Shown: positions 31,776 through 40,831 of the stretch, piece by piece
How positions within the stretch are numbered: the first letter of the stretch is position 1
How the letters are laid out: each line of letters starts with the position of its first letter
DNA from: JANLTX01 sp049840835
Lineage (GTDB): Bacteria > Armatimonadota > Armatimonadia > Armatimonadales > Armatimonadaceae
DNA: 64,000 bases
Reading direction: 5' to 3'
Assembly: GCA_049840835.1 (NCBI GenBank)
Contig: JASGJG010000029.1
Span: forward strand, 12,435 to 76,434
Notes under the pieces: generated by a model
What the model was told of the DNA's origin: nothing
Seen by the model: only the letters and a program-made list of their open reading frames with translations
The model's database searches: none
Position numbers and translations under genes: made by a program

Positions 31776-33130
31776 CTGTCTCCCGAGACACGGTGGGGGA
31801 GCAGACCGTCTATTACGCATCGGGCAGTAGTGCCACCCGGCTTCGAGACTTACGCCCCCATGCTGGTGGAGTCGATTTAGAAGCTCTGCGCGACTACCTC
31901 TGCTGCGCTTTTGTGCCCGGTGAGCGCACCCTCTACGCTGGAGTCCGAGAGCTTCGCCCCGGCGCCTCGTTGGATGTGGAAACTGGGGAAGTCACGTCCG
32001 GCCCGGAGCTAACCGAAGGCACCTGGAGCGATGAAGAACCGCTGGAAGCGCATGCCCAGAGGCTACGCCCTCTCTTAGAAGAAGCTGTCCGTAGTCGCCT
32101 GCCAGCTCGCGGTGAACCTGTAGGTATCTATCTCTCCGGCGGGCTGGATTCCTCGCTGGTAGCCGCGCTGGTACGTCACCTGCACGATGGCCCGGTGCAT
32201 ACGTTCTCCATTCACTTCGGCGATGAGACACCGAATGAGCTGCAGTGGTCCAGCATGGTGGCGGATCATATTCGTAGCGAACACCATATCTTAGGCTTCG
32301 ATGGCAAGACCATCTACCAGCACTTAGAAGAGACGCTGGATGCTCTAGATGATCCTATCGGTGACCCACTGACAGTGCCTAACTTTCTGCTAGGGCGCGC
32401 CGCAAAAGCCGAAGGACTGAGCGTTATCTTCAATGGAGAGGGCGGCGACCCGGTGTTTGGTGGCCCCAAGAACCTCCCCATGGTGCTGCATGCCCTCTAT
32501 GATGGCAGTAGCGAAGATATCCGGAGCGCTTATTTTCGCAGCTACCAGAAATGTTATGATGATCTTCCCAACCTGATTACCCCTTCGTTCCAGGCCGCAC
32601 TAAAGAATGCCTCGCCGCAAGAGAGCCTTCTGGACCCTTTCTTAGGCGAAGACAGCCCCATGAGGAGCTATCTCAACAAGCTCATGCTCATCAATGTCCG
32701 GCTCAAAGGCGCGGATCAGATTCTTACCAAGGTGGCGAATCTCACCAGTGCCCACGGATTACGTGCGGCCTCTCCGCTCTTTGATCCCACCATTGTAGAG
32801 GCAGGTTTCGCTATTCCGGGGCGCTATAAGCTAGATGGCGCACGGGAGAAAGCCGTGCTGAAAGAGGCGGTCAGCGATCTACTCCCCGAGGCGATTCTGC
32901 TGCGCCCCAAGTCCGGCATGATGGTGCCGGTACAGCGCTGGTTCAAAAACGACCTTCAGAAGCCAGCCCGCGCCCGGCTTTTGGCAAAGAGTGCTCGCGT
33001 TGCTCCCTACCTCGAACAGAAGCTGCTGAAGAACTGGCTGGACTACGCCCCGATGCCCTTCCCACGCCATGGGGTGAAACTCTGGCTGGTGCTCACGTTG
33101 GAGCTCTGGCTGGAATGCAACAAACTGTAA
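31772..33130 (+). CDS. asparagine synthetase-like amidotransferase lacking the glutaminase domain
   Basis: 452 residues. The ATP-pyrophosphatase loop GIYLSGGLDSSLVAALV (about 112) and FNGEGGDPVFGG (about 221) identify the AsnB synthase domain. The N-terminus keeps only the end of the Ntn glutaminase domain (ALRDYLCCAFVPGERTLYAG); the catalytic N-terminal Cys and first 130-150 residues are absent. It may therefore use free ammonia or act on another substrate, as do beta-lactam synthetase and lasso-peptide cyclases of this superfamily. No precursor peptide gene was found beside it. Overlaps the TPR protein gene by 4 nt. Confidence 0.87.
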   Translation: MTVSRDTVGEQTVYYASGSSATRLRDLRPHAGGVDLEALRDYLCCAFVPGERTLYAGVRELRPGASLDVETGEVTSGPELTEGTWSDEEPLEAHAQRLRPLLEEAVRSRLPARGEPVGIYLSGGLDSSLVAALVRHLHDGPVHTFSIHFGDETPNELQWSSMVADHIRSEHHILGFDGKTIYQHLEETLDALDDPIGDPLTVPNFLLGRAAKAEGLSVIFNGEGGDPVFGGPKNLPMVLHALYDGSSEDIRSAYFRSYQKCYDDLPNLITPSFQAALKNASPQESLLDPFLGEDSPMRSYLNKLMLINVRLKGADQILTKVANLTSAHGLRAASPLFDPTIVEAGFAIPGRYKLDGAREKAVLKEAVSDLLPEAILLRPKSGMMVPVQRWFKNDLQKPARARLLAKSARVAPYLEQKLLKNWLDYAPMPFPRHGVKLWLVLTLELWLECNKL

Positions 33131-33194
33131 ATACTGCCAGATTAACTGCATAGCTGATAGCGTTCTGGTATATTTACCCTGAGGAAATAAAGTA

Positions 33195-34154
33195 GTGAGT
33201 AAGCTCGGGCTTGTTGGTATAGGTATTTTTACGTATGTGTTATTGTGCTATGCGTGTACCTGTCAGCATAGTGGCGAGCTCTCAGCAATAGCCAATCCGC
33301 CTGCTCCAACCTCACCCATATCGACTGCGAGCCCACAGGCGGTCGCCGGTGTCTCAGGGAAACTCAATGTGTGGCACAGAGATGGGAAAATCTTTCTAGC
33401 AGGTAGTATCCCTACTCAAGAATTCAAAGACACCCTGACCATGGAAGCTGCCAGACACTATGGAGCCAGTGGCTTTGTCGATAAACTCACGGTCGCCTCG
33501 CCAGCAGGTTCGGCAGAGGTAGATTGGGAAACCATAGCCCTGAAGAGTGTGGTCTGGGGTAGCCTGGGTGACATCGCTATAGACGGCAAGATTCTAACTT
33601 TACGCGGTAAGCAGCCCAGTGCAGATGCTAAGAATAAACGATACGCCTATATCAAGAACGCTCTCCCAACTAACTGGGGACTTGAGGACCAGATGGAGGC
33701 GCCCAGTAGCTCTCCATCGCCCTTGTCAGCGATATTAGCCAGCCCGACACCAGTGGCGTCGCCAACCCCTGGCTCGATTTCCACCGGTATGAATCCGAAC
33801 GATACGACACCACCCAATCTCCAAAAATTCAAGACAGTTGCGTTTCGACCTGGAAGCGCGGAGCTTACCGACGAAGGCCGTACTCTTTTAGATGAGGCCG
33901 CCGAGGTTATGGCGACGACCGGGGCAACACGCTACGAAATTGGAGGAAATACGGACGATACCGGGGCCGATGATGCCAACCTGAATATCTCCGAACGTCG
34001 TGCAGATGCCGTGCGCAAGCAACTCATGGATCAAGGGATCGCACCAGAGCGCCTTGAGACACAGGGTTACGGCGAGACTCGCCCTCTAGCCCCGAATGAT
34101 AATGATACAAACCGCGCCCGCAACCGCCGCATAGAGTTCACGGAGTTAAAGTAG
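33195..34154 (+). CDS. OmpA-domain envelope protein, probable lipoprotein
   Basis: 319 residues from a GTG with ribosome site TGAGGA. The N-terminal hydrophobic segment ends in LLCYACTC, a plausible lipobox. A middle part of about 100 residues (VSGKLNVWHRDGKIFLAGSI) resembles a BON-like domain; a low-complexity Ser/Pro/Thr linker follows. The C-terminal OmpA-like peptidoglycan-binding domain is clear: FRPGSAELTDEGRTLLDEAA, NISERRADAVRKQL and the final NRARNRRIEF. It probably links outer membrane or periplasm to the cell wall. The H3TH protein gene follows after 5 nt. Confidence 0.85.
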   Translation: MSKLGLVGIGIFTYVLLCYACTCQHSGELSAIANPPAPTSPISTASPQAVAGVSGKLNVWHRDGKIFLAGSIPTQEFKDTLTMEAARHYGASGFVDKLTVASPAGSAEVDWETIALKSVVWGSLGDIAIDGKILTLRGKQPSADAKNKRYAYIKNALPTNWGLEDQMEAPSSSPSPLSAILASPTPVASPTPGSISTGMNPNDTTPPNLQKFKTVAFRPGSAELTDEGRTLLDEAAEVMATTGATRYEIGGNTDDTGADDANLNISERRADAVRKQLMDQGIAPERLETQGYGETRPLAPNDNDTNRARNRRIEFTELK

Positions 34155-34159
34155 AAGTT

Positions 34160-34873
34160 ATGTGGAGCCAGATTCTCGCTATTGTCTGGATGTTTCTTGC
34201 TATTGCCATGGTGGCCGGGGTGGCGCTAGGAATCGCATGGCAGCGCCTGGAGAAAAAGCCAACGCCTGCTTCAGAAGAAATCGGCACGCTAAAGACCAAA
34301 CTCAAAGCTGCCTATGAAGAGTTTGATGCCTGCGCGGAGACCCGCAAGGAGCTGGAAGCGCGTGTAGGGGATTTAGAGAAAGCGCTGGTTTCCAACAAAA
34401 GCCGCGCTGCCGAGCTGGAAGTTCGCCTGCGAGTCATGGAGGCGGAAAAAGCGGAACGCATCGCTACATCGACATCAGTGGACAGTGAACCGGAAGCCGC
34501 ACCTGTTACTAATCCGATTGAAGAACTCGCTACACCGGAAATCGAGTCTGAACCCGTATCTATGGAAGAGGAGCCGGAAGCCGCCAGGAGTGCCACTCCT
34601 GAGGGGGCAGCCTGGGCATCACTGGCGCGGAGCATGGACAACGATGACCTGGAAGAAATCCATGGTATCGGGCCGCAGCTAGCGCTGTTGCTGCATGAGC
34701 TTGGTGTGCATACCTATAAACAGGTAGCCCTCTGGAGTGATTCCGATATCGACCGGGTAGAGGAAAAGCTTCCTCAATTCAAGGGGCGCATTCGCCGGGA
34801 GAACTGGGTGCGGAGTGCGCAGGAGTGCCACTGGCGCAAGTACCAGGAAGCTGTTGGCGGCTATGCTCCCTAG
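34160..34873 (+). CDS. membrane-anchored coiled-coil protein with C-terminal helix-3-turn-helix domain
   Basis: 237 residues. One N-terminal membrane helix (ILAIVWMFLAIAMVAGVALG), a coiled coil of about 70 residues, an acidic low-complexity linker and a C-terminal domain DLEEIHGIGPQLALLLHELG ending RENWVRSAQECHWRKY. This last part is the predicted flap-endonuclease-like helix-3-turn-helix found at the end of many bacterial membrane and ribosome-associated proteins, where it is thought to bind nucleic acid. Close to the OmpA-domain gene; the stop overlaps the convergent DUF1501 gene by 4 nt. Confidence 0.8.
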   Translation: MWSQILAIVWMFLAIAMVAGVALGIAWQRLEKKPTPASEEIGTLKTKLKAAYEEFDACAETRKELEARVGDLEKALVSNKSRAAELEVRLRVMEAEKAERIATSTSVDSEPEAAPVTNPIEELATPEIESEPVSMEEEPEAARSATPEGAAWASLARSMDNDDLEEIHGIGPQLALLLHELGVHTYKQVALWSDSDIDRVEEKLPQFKGRIRRENWVRSAQECHWRKYQEAVGGYAP

Positions 34874-36312
34874 AGCAATAGCTCGTCTATGACATGGCCG
34901 TGGACATCCGTCAGGCGGAAGTCGCGGCCCTGGTAGGGAAAGTGCAGCTGTGTGTGGTCGATTCCCAGGCACTTTAGAATCGTCGCCTGCAGGTCATGCA
35001 CATGAACTGCGCCCTGCGTTTTTTCATCTTTGGTGGGGGTAATCGCGTTGCCCTTTTCATCGGCCAGGTTGTAGCCATAGGCGTCCGTATGGCCGTAGGT
35101 AAAGCCGGGCTTCACGCCACCACCTGCCATCCAGAGGCTAAAGCTGCGCGGATGGTGATCGCGCCCGTAATCGTCTTTCTCTAGCTTGCCCTGGCTGTAG
35201 CTCGTACGCCCGAATTCACCGCCCCAGATAACCAGGGTGTCTTCAAGCATCCCCCGGCGTTTCAGATCCATTATCAGGGCTGCTGATGCCTGGTCGGTCA
35301 TCTTCGCCTGCTGGCGCATCCCTCCGGGCAGGCCACCGTGGTGGTCCCAGCCCTGGTGATAGAGCTGAATGAACCGCACACCGCGCTCAGCGAGCCTGCG
35401 GGCCAGAAGACAGTTCGCAGCAAACGTACCCGGCTTGCGCGCATCTTCGCCGTAGAGTGCGAACGTATCTTCGGACTCTTTCGAGAGGTCGGTTACTTCT
35501 GGCACGCTGGTCTGCATCCGGTAGGCCAGTTCGTACTGCGCCGTACGAGACTCTATAGCCGGGTCCAGTGTTCGTTCGCTCTGAAGCTTGTTCAGCGCGT
35601 TCAGGGTGTCCAACACCACGCGGCGGCTCTCACGGCTTACGCCTTCCGGGTTGCTCAGATAGAGCACCGGTTCTCTACCCGCCCGAAGCTGCGTGCCTTG
35701 ATAGCGAGCATCTAAGAACCCACTGCCCCAGAGCCGGGAGTAGAGCGGCTGGTCGCCCTGACCTGCCGTTACCAGCACCACAAAGGCGGGTAGGTTCTCA
35801 TTCATGGAGCCCAGGCCATAGGAGAGCCAGGCGCCCATGCTGGGGCGGCCCGCAATCTGGCTGCCGGTCTGGAAAAACGTGATGGCCGGGTCGTGGTTGA
35901 TAGCCTCGGTCCAGAGGGAGCGGACCAGGCAGATATCATCCGCGATTTTGTGGGTATTGGGGATAACGGAAGACAGTTCCATACCACACTTACCGGCGCG
36001 CACAAAGTCGAACACTGACCCTGCTAGTGGTAGACTTGCCTGGTTTGCGCTCATGCCGGTCAGACGCTGCCCGCGCCGCACCGACTCCGGGAGCTGTTCC
36101 CCATGTTTCTCCCGGAGAAGGGGCTTGTTATCGAATAAGTCCTGAGCTGCCGGACCGCCGCTTTGAAAAAGATAGATGACTCGCTTGGCTTTTCCGTTGC
36201 CCACAGGCGCGGCCTTCGTTTCCAGTGCGCCTAAACCAAGCGCACCTAAGCCCAGAGTCGCGTTTCGGAGAAAATGCCGCCGCGTCAGCGCGAGCGGGTC
36301 AAGCGGGTCCAT
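34870..36312 (-). CDS. DUF1501 family exported protein
   Basis: 480 residues. The N-terminus has a Tat-type signal (TRRHFLRNATLGLGALGLGA). The body shows the alkaline-phosphatase-like fold motifs used by this family: LFQSGGPAAQDLFDNKP, FIQLYHQGWDHHGGLPGG, VIWGGEFGRTSYSQ and GRDHHPRSFSLWMAGGGVK. DUF1501 genes are abundant in Planctomycetes and are usually paired with a DUF1549/DUF1553 cytochrome-like gene; no such partner is present here. Probably a periplasmic metal-dependent hydrolase of the sulfatase/phosphatase superfamily; substrate unknown. A terminator for the upstream gene lies 17 nt away. Confidence 0.92.
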   Translation of the reverse strand: MDPLDPLALTRRHFLRNATLGLGALGLGALETKAAPVGNGKAKRVIYLFQSGGPAAQDLFDNKPLLREKHGEQLPESVRRGQRLTGMSANQASLPLAGSVFDFVRAGKCGMELSSVIPNTHKIADDICLVRSLWTEAINHDPAITFFQTGSQIAGRPSMGAWLSYGLGSMNENLPAFVVLVTAGQGDQPLYSRLWGSGFLDARYQGTQLRAGREPVLYLSNPEGVSRESRRVVLDTLNALNKLQSERTLDPAIESRTAQYELAYRMQTSVPEVTDLSKESEDTFALYGEDARKPGTFAANCLLARRLAERGVRFIQLYHQGWDHHGGLPGGMRQQAKMTDQASAALIMDLKRRGMLEDTLVIWGGEFGRTSYSQGKLEKDDYGRDHHPRSFSLWMAGGGVKPGFTYGHTDAYGYNLADEKGNAITPTKDEKTQGAVHVHDLQATILKCLGIDHTQLHFPYQGRDFRLTDVHGHVIDELLL

Positions 36313-36328
36313 AGGGATATTCTACCGG

Positions 36329-36390
36329 AAAAACAAAAGCCGCCGGGTCCGCTTTTTCGAGAGCATCTTCGTTCTCGCAAGCGCCCGGCG
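36329..36390 (-). terminator. terminator after the DUF6483-like gene
   Basis: CGCCGGG (36341-36347) pairs with CCCGGCG (36384-36390), an inner CGAGA/TCTCG hairpin fits in the loop, and on the minus strand the stem is followed by CTTTTGTTTTT. It separates the DUF6483-like gene from DUF1501 on the same strand. Confidence 0.65.
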
Positions 36391-36430
36391 ACAGGACGTA
36401 CCTAATTATAGGAGACAGTAGGAATCCTCT

Positions 36431-36928
36431 TCAGGTTCCCGGCGGGCCAGGATTTTCCCGGTCGGCTTTGACTTCGGCCATTACTTCCTGAGCCCGCTTG
36501 AGCTGAGCCAGGAGTAGCGGAGTCCAATCGGCCTGGGGAACTCGCTTGAGCAGGGCGCCGAACTCAGCGATGACATCATTGGAGTGCAGAGTAGGCTCTT
36601 GCGCCAGCGCTTCGGCGAACAGCACCAGAGCTTTGCGGCGTAAGCGGCGTGCGTTCGGCTCATCCCACTCAGCACGCTCGGTTAAGAGCCGCGCCATCAC
36701 ATAGGAGTTGCCCGCAGTCCGACTGCGGTCGCCTCCCACGAACATGGTGAGCACGCTGTCGTCGCTGAGGGCAACCAGGGATTCAGGGTTGAGGCCGGTG
36801 AGGTCACGGGCCGCCAGGGATATCTCCTGAAGCGCAGTGGCTTTATCTTCCGCACCGAGACCAAGCAGGCGCGCCATAGCCAGCGTCAGGCCCTCTATCT
36901 GCTGCTCGATATACCCCTTACGGAGCAA
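36431..36928 (-). CDS. DUF6483-like helical protein
   Basis: 165 residues, all-helical by composition, no signal or membrane segment. The beginning MLRKGYIEQQIEGLTLAMARLL fits the start of DUF6483-type proteins. The centre contains a poorly conserved TPR-like part (ARRLRRKALVLFAEALAQEP). Located 3 nt after the small membrane protein gene, so the two are one transcript, ended by the terminator at 36329-36390. Function unknown. Confidence 0.65.
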   Translation of the reverse strand: MLRKGYIEQQIEGLTLAMARLLGLGAEDKATALQEISLAARDLTGLNPESLVALSDDSVLTMFVGGDRSRTAGNSYVMARLLTERAEWDEPNARRLRRKALVLFAEALAQEPTLHSNDVIAEFGALLKRVPQADWTPLLLAQLKRAQEVMAEVKADRENPGPPGT

Positions 36929-36931
36929 TAG

Positions 36932-37150
36932 CTAGTCCTCGGTGCTCCAGGGAGAGGGCATCAGGAAGGCAAGGATGCCGCTGGTCCAGGCAATGATATG
37001 CCCACCCGCCGCACCGAAAAGCTGAAGCGGCTGATCGTTGCTACCGTGCTCAGCGATGCTGAAGTACAGAGCGGTCACAATTCCAAAAAGAACCCCGCAC
37101 CAGAGCACCACAGCGCGTACCACAAAGGGAAGCTTCAGAAACAGACTCAT
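36932..37150 (-). CDS. 72-residue two-helix membrane protein
   Basis: Residues 8-31 (PFVVRAVVLWCGVLFGIVTA) and 46-63 (AAGGHIIAWTSGILAFLM) are hydrophobic, the rest polar. ATG start at 37150, 6 nt after the acyltransferase stop. Unknown function; the context is an operon of acyltransferase, this gene and the DUF6483-like gene. Confidence 0.6.
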   Translation of the reverse strand: MSLFLKLPFVVRAVVLWCGVLFGIVTALYFSIAEHGSNDQPLQLFGAAGGHIIAWTSGILAFLMPSPWSTED

Positions 37151-37156
37151 AACGGC

Positions 37157-38268
37157 CTATTGTACCGCACTGGCTCGCTGGCGCTTGCCCCAGCGCAGAA
37201 TAGGCTGCTCCAGAGCGAGAGTGATAACCGTGGCAATCAGCACCGAGATACCGATAGTCACCAATGTGTAGGTCAACTGCCAGGCAGGATCATTATGCGG
37301 GTCCTCGGTTTTCGGCGCGGGAATCTTTGCATGGAACAAGGCATCGGCTATGACTTTGTGCCAGAGATACAGGTTGTAGGATACGAATCCCAGGAATCTC
37401 AGAATCGGGTTGGCAATAGCCACCTGTAGCGGGCGTACACTCAGCGAACCCGTTACGGCAATAATGCCGACGAGAACCCCGATGACCAGCCGCCAGCGTG
37501 CCTGCCAGAGCGGTGTCCCTGATGGTTGGAAAGCACTGAACTCATAGCAGCGGAAGAGCCAGAAAAGCCCCACTAGAGCGCCTATACAGAGAACGCTGGC
37601 AATCCAGCCTTTCTGCTTTATGGTTTTGAGTCGCACGGTGGCCCAGGCCGCTAGCATGCCACACCCGAACAGGTCCAGACAGCCCGGTAGCTGGTTCAGA
37701 CGCATGGTGTAGTTGGACGAGTCTCCGCCGGAGACATTCCATGCCCAGCGGCGCGCCAGGATAGAGATCAGTGCCAGCGCCATGGCGGTGATTATGGGCT
37801 GCCTGCGGAAGAGTGGCCAGAGCAGCGGAAAAAGCAGGTAGAACTGCACCTCTACCGCCAGAGACCACGCCGGACCCAGTGTGGAGTAGTAGGTCTCAAA
37901 CGACCAGTTATGGATAAAGGCCAGATGGGTGAGTATGTGCAGGAACGGTTTAGATGCCACCGTACCGTCATCGAAAAAGGAGCAGCGATAGTTAGAGCAA
38001 GTAGATACGATGGTAGAATCTTGAGCGTTCGGCGGCGATAAAACTCCCCAAGTTTGAGGATATGCCCGCACAGAAAGGGATAGGCGATACAGAATCCGCT
38101 GAGAACGAAGAAGATCTCTACGCCAACGAATCCAACACGGGGGAGCCAGGTATAGTTGCCAAAGTTAAGCCAGGAGAGCTGCCAGACATGGAAGATGACT
38201 ACCAGGGCAATTGCCAGGCCCCGCAGGCCGTCGAGGACATCAATTCGGTTCTTCGGTTCGACGGCCAT
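37157..38268 (-). CDS. acyltransferase 3 family membrane protein, one frameshift
   Basis: About 370 residues when the frame is repaired. Family members transfer acetyl or other acyl groups to sugars of polysaccharide or antibiotic across the inner membrane. The N-terminal part (38268 to about 37980) has RIDVLDGLRGLAIALVVIFH with the catalytic His and GVEIFFVLSGFCIAYPFL. The sequence continues in another frame from about 37975 as FDDGTVASKPFLHILTHLAF, with the typical TLGPAWSLAVEVQFYLLFPL and ten or so membrane segments. The break is at a run of five A (37974-37978, plus strand); one more base restores a single protein. Overlapping membrane topology on both sides argues for one gene. Confidence 0.85.
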
Positions 38269-38285
38269 ACGAGGATAATTCTTAG

Positions 38286-39260
38286 CTATTCGGGGTTTTC
38301 CGCTTTCAGGTCAAGCCAGAGAAGCTCTTGCTCTGTGAGCGTAGTATTCACCGCTGCCAGGTTGGCGTCTACTTCTTCCTGAGTCTGCGCGCCGACCAGG
38401 GCGAAGACATTCATAGGGTAGTTGAAGATATACGCCAGAGCGACCTGCGCCACAGTGAGACCCTTCTTCTGGCCAAGCGCCTCCACTCGGGCCAGGCGCT
38501 CGAAGTTCGCATCGGAGCAATAGCAGTCTTTGACCAGTTTATCCTGACCCTCGGTATATCTATCCAGATCGTTCTTGCTGTAGCGCCCGGACCAGAAGCC
38601 ACCTGCCATGGAGGACCAGGAGAAGATAGGCATCTGGTTTTCCTTGTACCACTCACGCTCTATCTGATGCTGGTCACCAGAGATGGTCACACAGCCAGCC
38701 CACGGCACCTGAAGCGGGTCTGCCAGCGAGAAGTTCGGCGACGATACGGCGAACGGAATCTGCCCGGACTTCTCGGCGTACTCATTCGCTTTCTGAAGGC
38801 GCTCCGCGCTCCAGTTGGAGCCGCCGAACGCACCGATTTTGCCTTCTTTGACCAGCTGATTGAGTACATCCACAATCGGCTCTACCGGGTACGCCGGGTC
38901 GTCACGATGCAGCACATAGAGGTCAATATGCGTCACCTGCATACGCGCCAGAGTCTCGTGCAGGTCGTGCTGAATATCGAACGGGGTAACCTTTTTCCGA
39001 ATGGAATCGTGTGCGCCCTTGGCGAGAATGGCTACCTGGTCGCGGATGCCACGCTCGCGAATCCACTTGCCTAAGAAGGCATCGGAGTTGCCATAGATAT
39101 AGGCGGTATCCACACAGTTGATACCCGACGCAAAGGCAGAATCTAGCTGCGCGAAGCCCTTCGCTTCATCGTTGCGGTCTACCTGAATGATTCCCTGCAC
39201 CAGGCGCGAAACGGGCTTGGAGACACCCGGAATCGAGCCATACTTCATCGCGTTGCTCAT
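38286..39260 (-). CDS. aldo/keto reductase
   Basis: 324 residues. The (beta/alpha)8 reductase family uses NADPH to reduce aldehydes and ketones. Catalytic Asp and Tyr are in CVDTAYIYGNSDAFLG, Lys in VAILAKGAH and His in DLYVLHRDDP; the C-terminal NADPH-binding part contains VFALVGAQTQEEV. The form resembles the Tas/YdhF-like branch. Stands 17 nt upstream of the acyltransferase on the same strand. Substrate unknown. Confidence 0.92.
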   Translation of the reverse strand: MSNAMKYGSIPGVSKPVSRLVQGIIQVDRNDEAKGFAQLDSAFASGINCVDTAYIYGNSDAFLGKWIRERGIRDQVAILAKGAHDSIRKKVTPFDIQHDLHETLARMQVTHIDLYVLHRDDPAYPVEPIVDVLNQLVKEGKIGAFGGSNWSAERLQKANEYAEKSGQIPFAVSSPNFSLADPLQVPWAGCVTISGDQHQIEREWYKENQMPIFSWSSMAGGFWSGRYSKNDLDRYTEGQDKLVKDCYCSDANFERLARVEALGQKKGLTVAQVALAYIFNYPMNVFALVGAQTQEEVDANLAAVNTTLTEQELLWLDLKAENPE

Positions 39261-39308
39261 GTCGGTTTATGATACCCCACAAAACGATTTCGAAGGTTTA
39301 AGAAGCCC

Positions 39309-39331
39309 TCCCAAGCGCTTAGCGCTTGGGG
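39309..39331 (-). terminator. possible weak terminator after the DUF937 gene
   Basis: CCCAAGCGCT (39310-39319) pairs with AGCGCTTGGG (39321-39330), a nearly perfect palindrome 11 nt beyond the DUF937 stop. The following minus-strand sequence (AGGGCTTCTTAAA) is only moderately T-rich, so termination may be partial. Confidence 0.45.
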
Positions 39332-39341
39332 GGGCAAAGGA

Positions 39342-39929
39342 TTATCGTTTCAGGAAGCGTCCGGCCATGCCAATGATGTCGTCGATGGGGGAACCGTCGT
39401 GGTTACCGTCTAAGAGCTGGCTCAGCGTACCCATCAGGTTGCCGCTGCCCTGCTGTTCCATCTGCTGCGTCTGTCCACCTAAGAGGCCCGCCAAGTCCCC
39501 AGCGTTCAAACCCTGGTTCTGCTGACGCTGACCCAGATAGCCCAGCACGATAGGCGCGAGCATCTGAAGCAGGGCTGCACCGTTGCCGCTATTGGTGCCC
39601 ATAGCCTGCCCAACAGCCGCCCCGATGCCCTGCTGCTGCCCGCCGAAGATATGCCCAAGAATGGCGCCGCCGGGGCCGTTCTGATAGCCACTGACCGCAC
39701 CCATGAGATCACTCAAAACATCGCCCTGGTGATCATTTTCCAGTGCCGTGGAGAGCGCCTGTGCTCCATCGTCGGTCTGGGTATTGCGGGCAAGTCCGCC
39801 GATTAGCAGCGGCAGAGCTGCCTGGATGCCGTTCTGTGCGGTGCCTTCATCGACACCGAGCTGGTTTGCGATTTGGCCAACGGTGGCCGGGTCGAGCTGC
39901 GACAGTAAATCTTCAAGAACGTTGCTCAT
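39342..39929 (-). CDS. DUF937 family protein
   Basis: 195 residues from the ATG at 39929; the open frame extends upstream but that part overlaps the MBL-fold gene. Composition is high in Gly and Gln in the middle (HIFGGQQQGIGAAVGQAMG), with the DUF937 blocks IANQLGVDEGTAQNGIQAAL and PLLIGGLARN at the start and the tail DDIIGMAGRFLKR. Widely distributed soluble protein with no established biochemical role. The MBL-fold gene ends 17 nt before this ATG. Confidence 0.85.
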   Translation of the reverse strand: MSNVLEDLLSQLDPATVGQIANQLGVDEGTAQNGIQAALPLLIGGLARNTQTDDGAQALSTALENDHQGDVLSDLMGAVSGYQNGPGGAILGHIFGGQQQGIGAAVGQAMGTNSGNGAALLQMLAPIVLGYLGQRQQNQGLNAGDLAGLLGGQTQQMEQQGSGNLMGTLSQLLDGNHDGSPIDDIIGMAGRFLKR

Positions 39930-39946
39930 AGTGCCCGAATTGTATC

Positions 39947-40774
39947 TCAGGCCAGGGTCAGTCGCTCCCCTGCCTTCAGCGTTCGATAGGGCTGGCCGAG
40001 ATCCTGGCAAGTAGCTTCGAAGAGCGCGGGCGGTTCGGTGTTGAACTCGAACATTTCGTAGTGACAGGGCACGGCTACCTGAGCGCCGATAGCCTCCGCC
40101 AGATACGCGGCTTCATCGCCCCAGAGATTCCCAGAGACCCGTCGCTCCGGCAGTCGTCCATTGATAGGTAGCAATGCTACATGGATGCTCAGCGCCGCCA
40201 GAGAGTCCGCCATGCCCTCATAAGGAATCGTGTCCCCGCTGTGATAGAGCACCCATGGTCCGATTTTTACGACGAATCCCATGAACTCTGGGGATAGATT
40301 CTCGTGGGCTGCAGCTATTCCATAAACGCTAATAGCTCCCAGGTCTTTAAACTGCTTGATCTCCAGCGGCAGAAAGCGCGAGTCGGTTTCGCCCCAGCCC
40401 AATCGGTTCGCCGCAAAGCCAGTGTTTACGGCGGGCAGCACCAACTGCGCTTCCGGGTTGCTGGCAAAGAGTGGCAGCAGAGTTTCTGCGTCTAAGTGGT
40501 CCGTGTGATTGTGGGTGCTGGTGATCAGCGAGAGCCCGGTGAGCCTCTCTGGCGCTATTACGCGCTCCGTCATGCGAGTGTGCGGCTTGTCAGTCTGGGC
40601 ATACTTCACTGTTAGCGAATCAGACAAGTAGGGGTCGAACAGTACTCGCACGCCATTATGGCTTGCCAGAAATCCGCTCTGGCCCAACCACCATACGTGA
40701 AGCGCTTCTGTATCGGCTTCCGCTACAGCAATATCTGCCAGAAGCGCCTCGTCTTTTTGCACCGGAACAATCAT
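39947..40774 (-). CDS. MBL-fold metal-dependent hydrolase (UlaG-like)
   Basis: 275 residues; ATG at 40774 preferred over the TTG one codon upstream. The metallo-beta-lactamase fold is shown by VWWLGQSGFLASHNGVRVLF, the metal motif THNHTDHLD, the second ligand region LYHSGDTIPYE and AVPCHYEMF. The spacing fits UlaG/YtnP-like lactonases that open sugar-acid lactones or hydrolyse phosphodiesters. A divergent gluconolactonase-like gene lies 57 nt away, which makes sugar-lactone metabolism a reasonable guess. Confidence 0.9.
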   Translation of the reverse strand: MIVPVQKDEALLADIAVAEADTEALHVWWLGQSGFLASHNGVRVLFDPYLSDSLTVKYAQTDKPHTRMTERVIAPERLTGLSLITSTHNHTDHLDAETLLPLFASNPEAQLVLPAVNTGFAANRLGWGETDSRFLPLEIKQFKDLGAISVYGIAAAHENLSPEFMGFVVKIGPWVLYHSGDTIPYEGMADSLAALSIHVALLPINGRLPERRVSGNLWGDEAAYLAEAIGAQVAVPCHYEMFEFNTEPPALFEATCQDLGQPYRTLKAGERLTLA

Positions 40775-40831
40775 CAAGAAAAAGTGTACCCGGCTTGCCA
40801 GTTCGGGGCAGGTTTGTGTACGATAGGCGCC

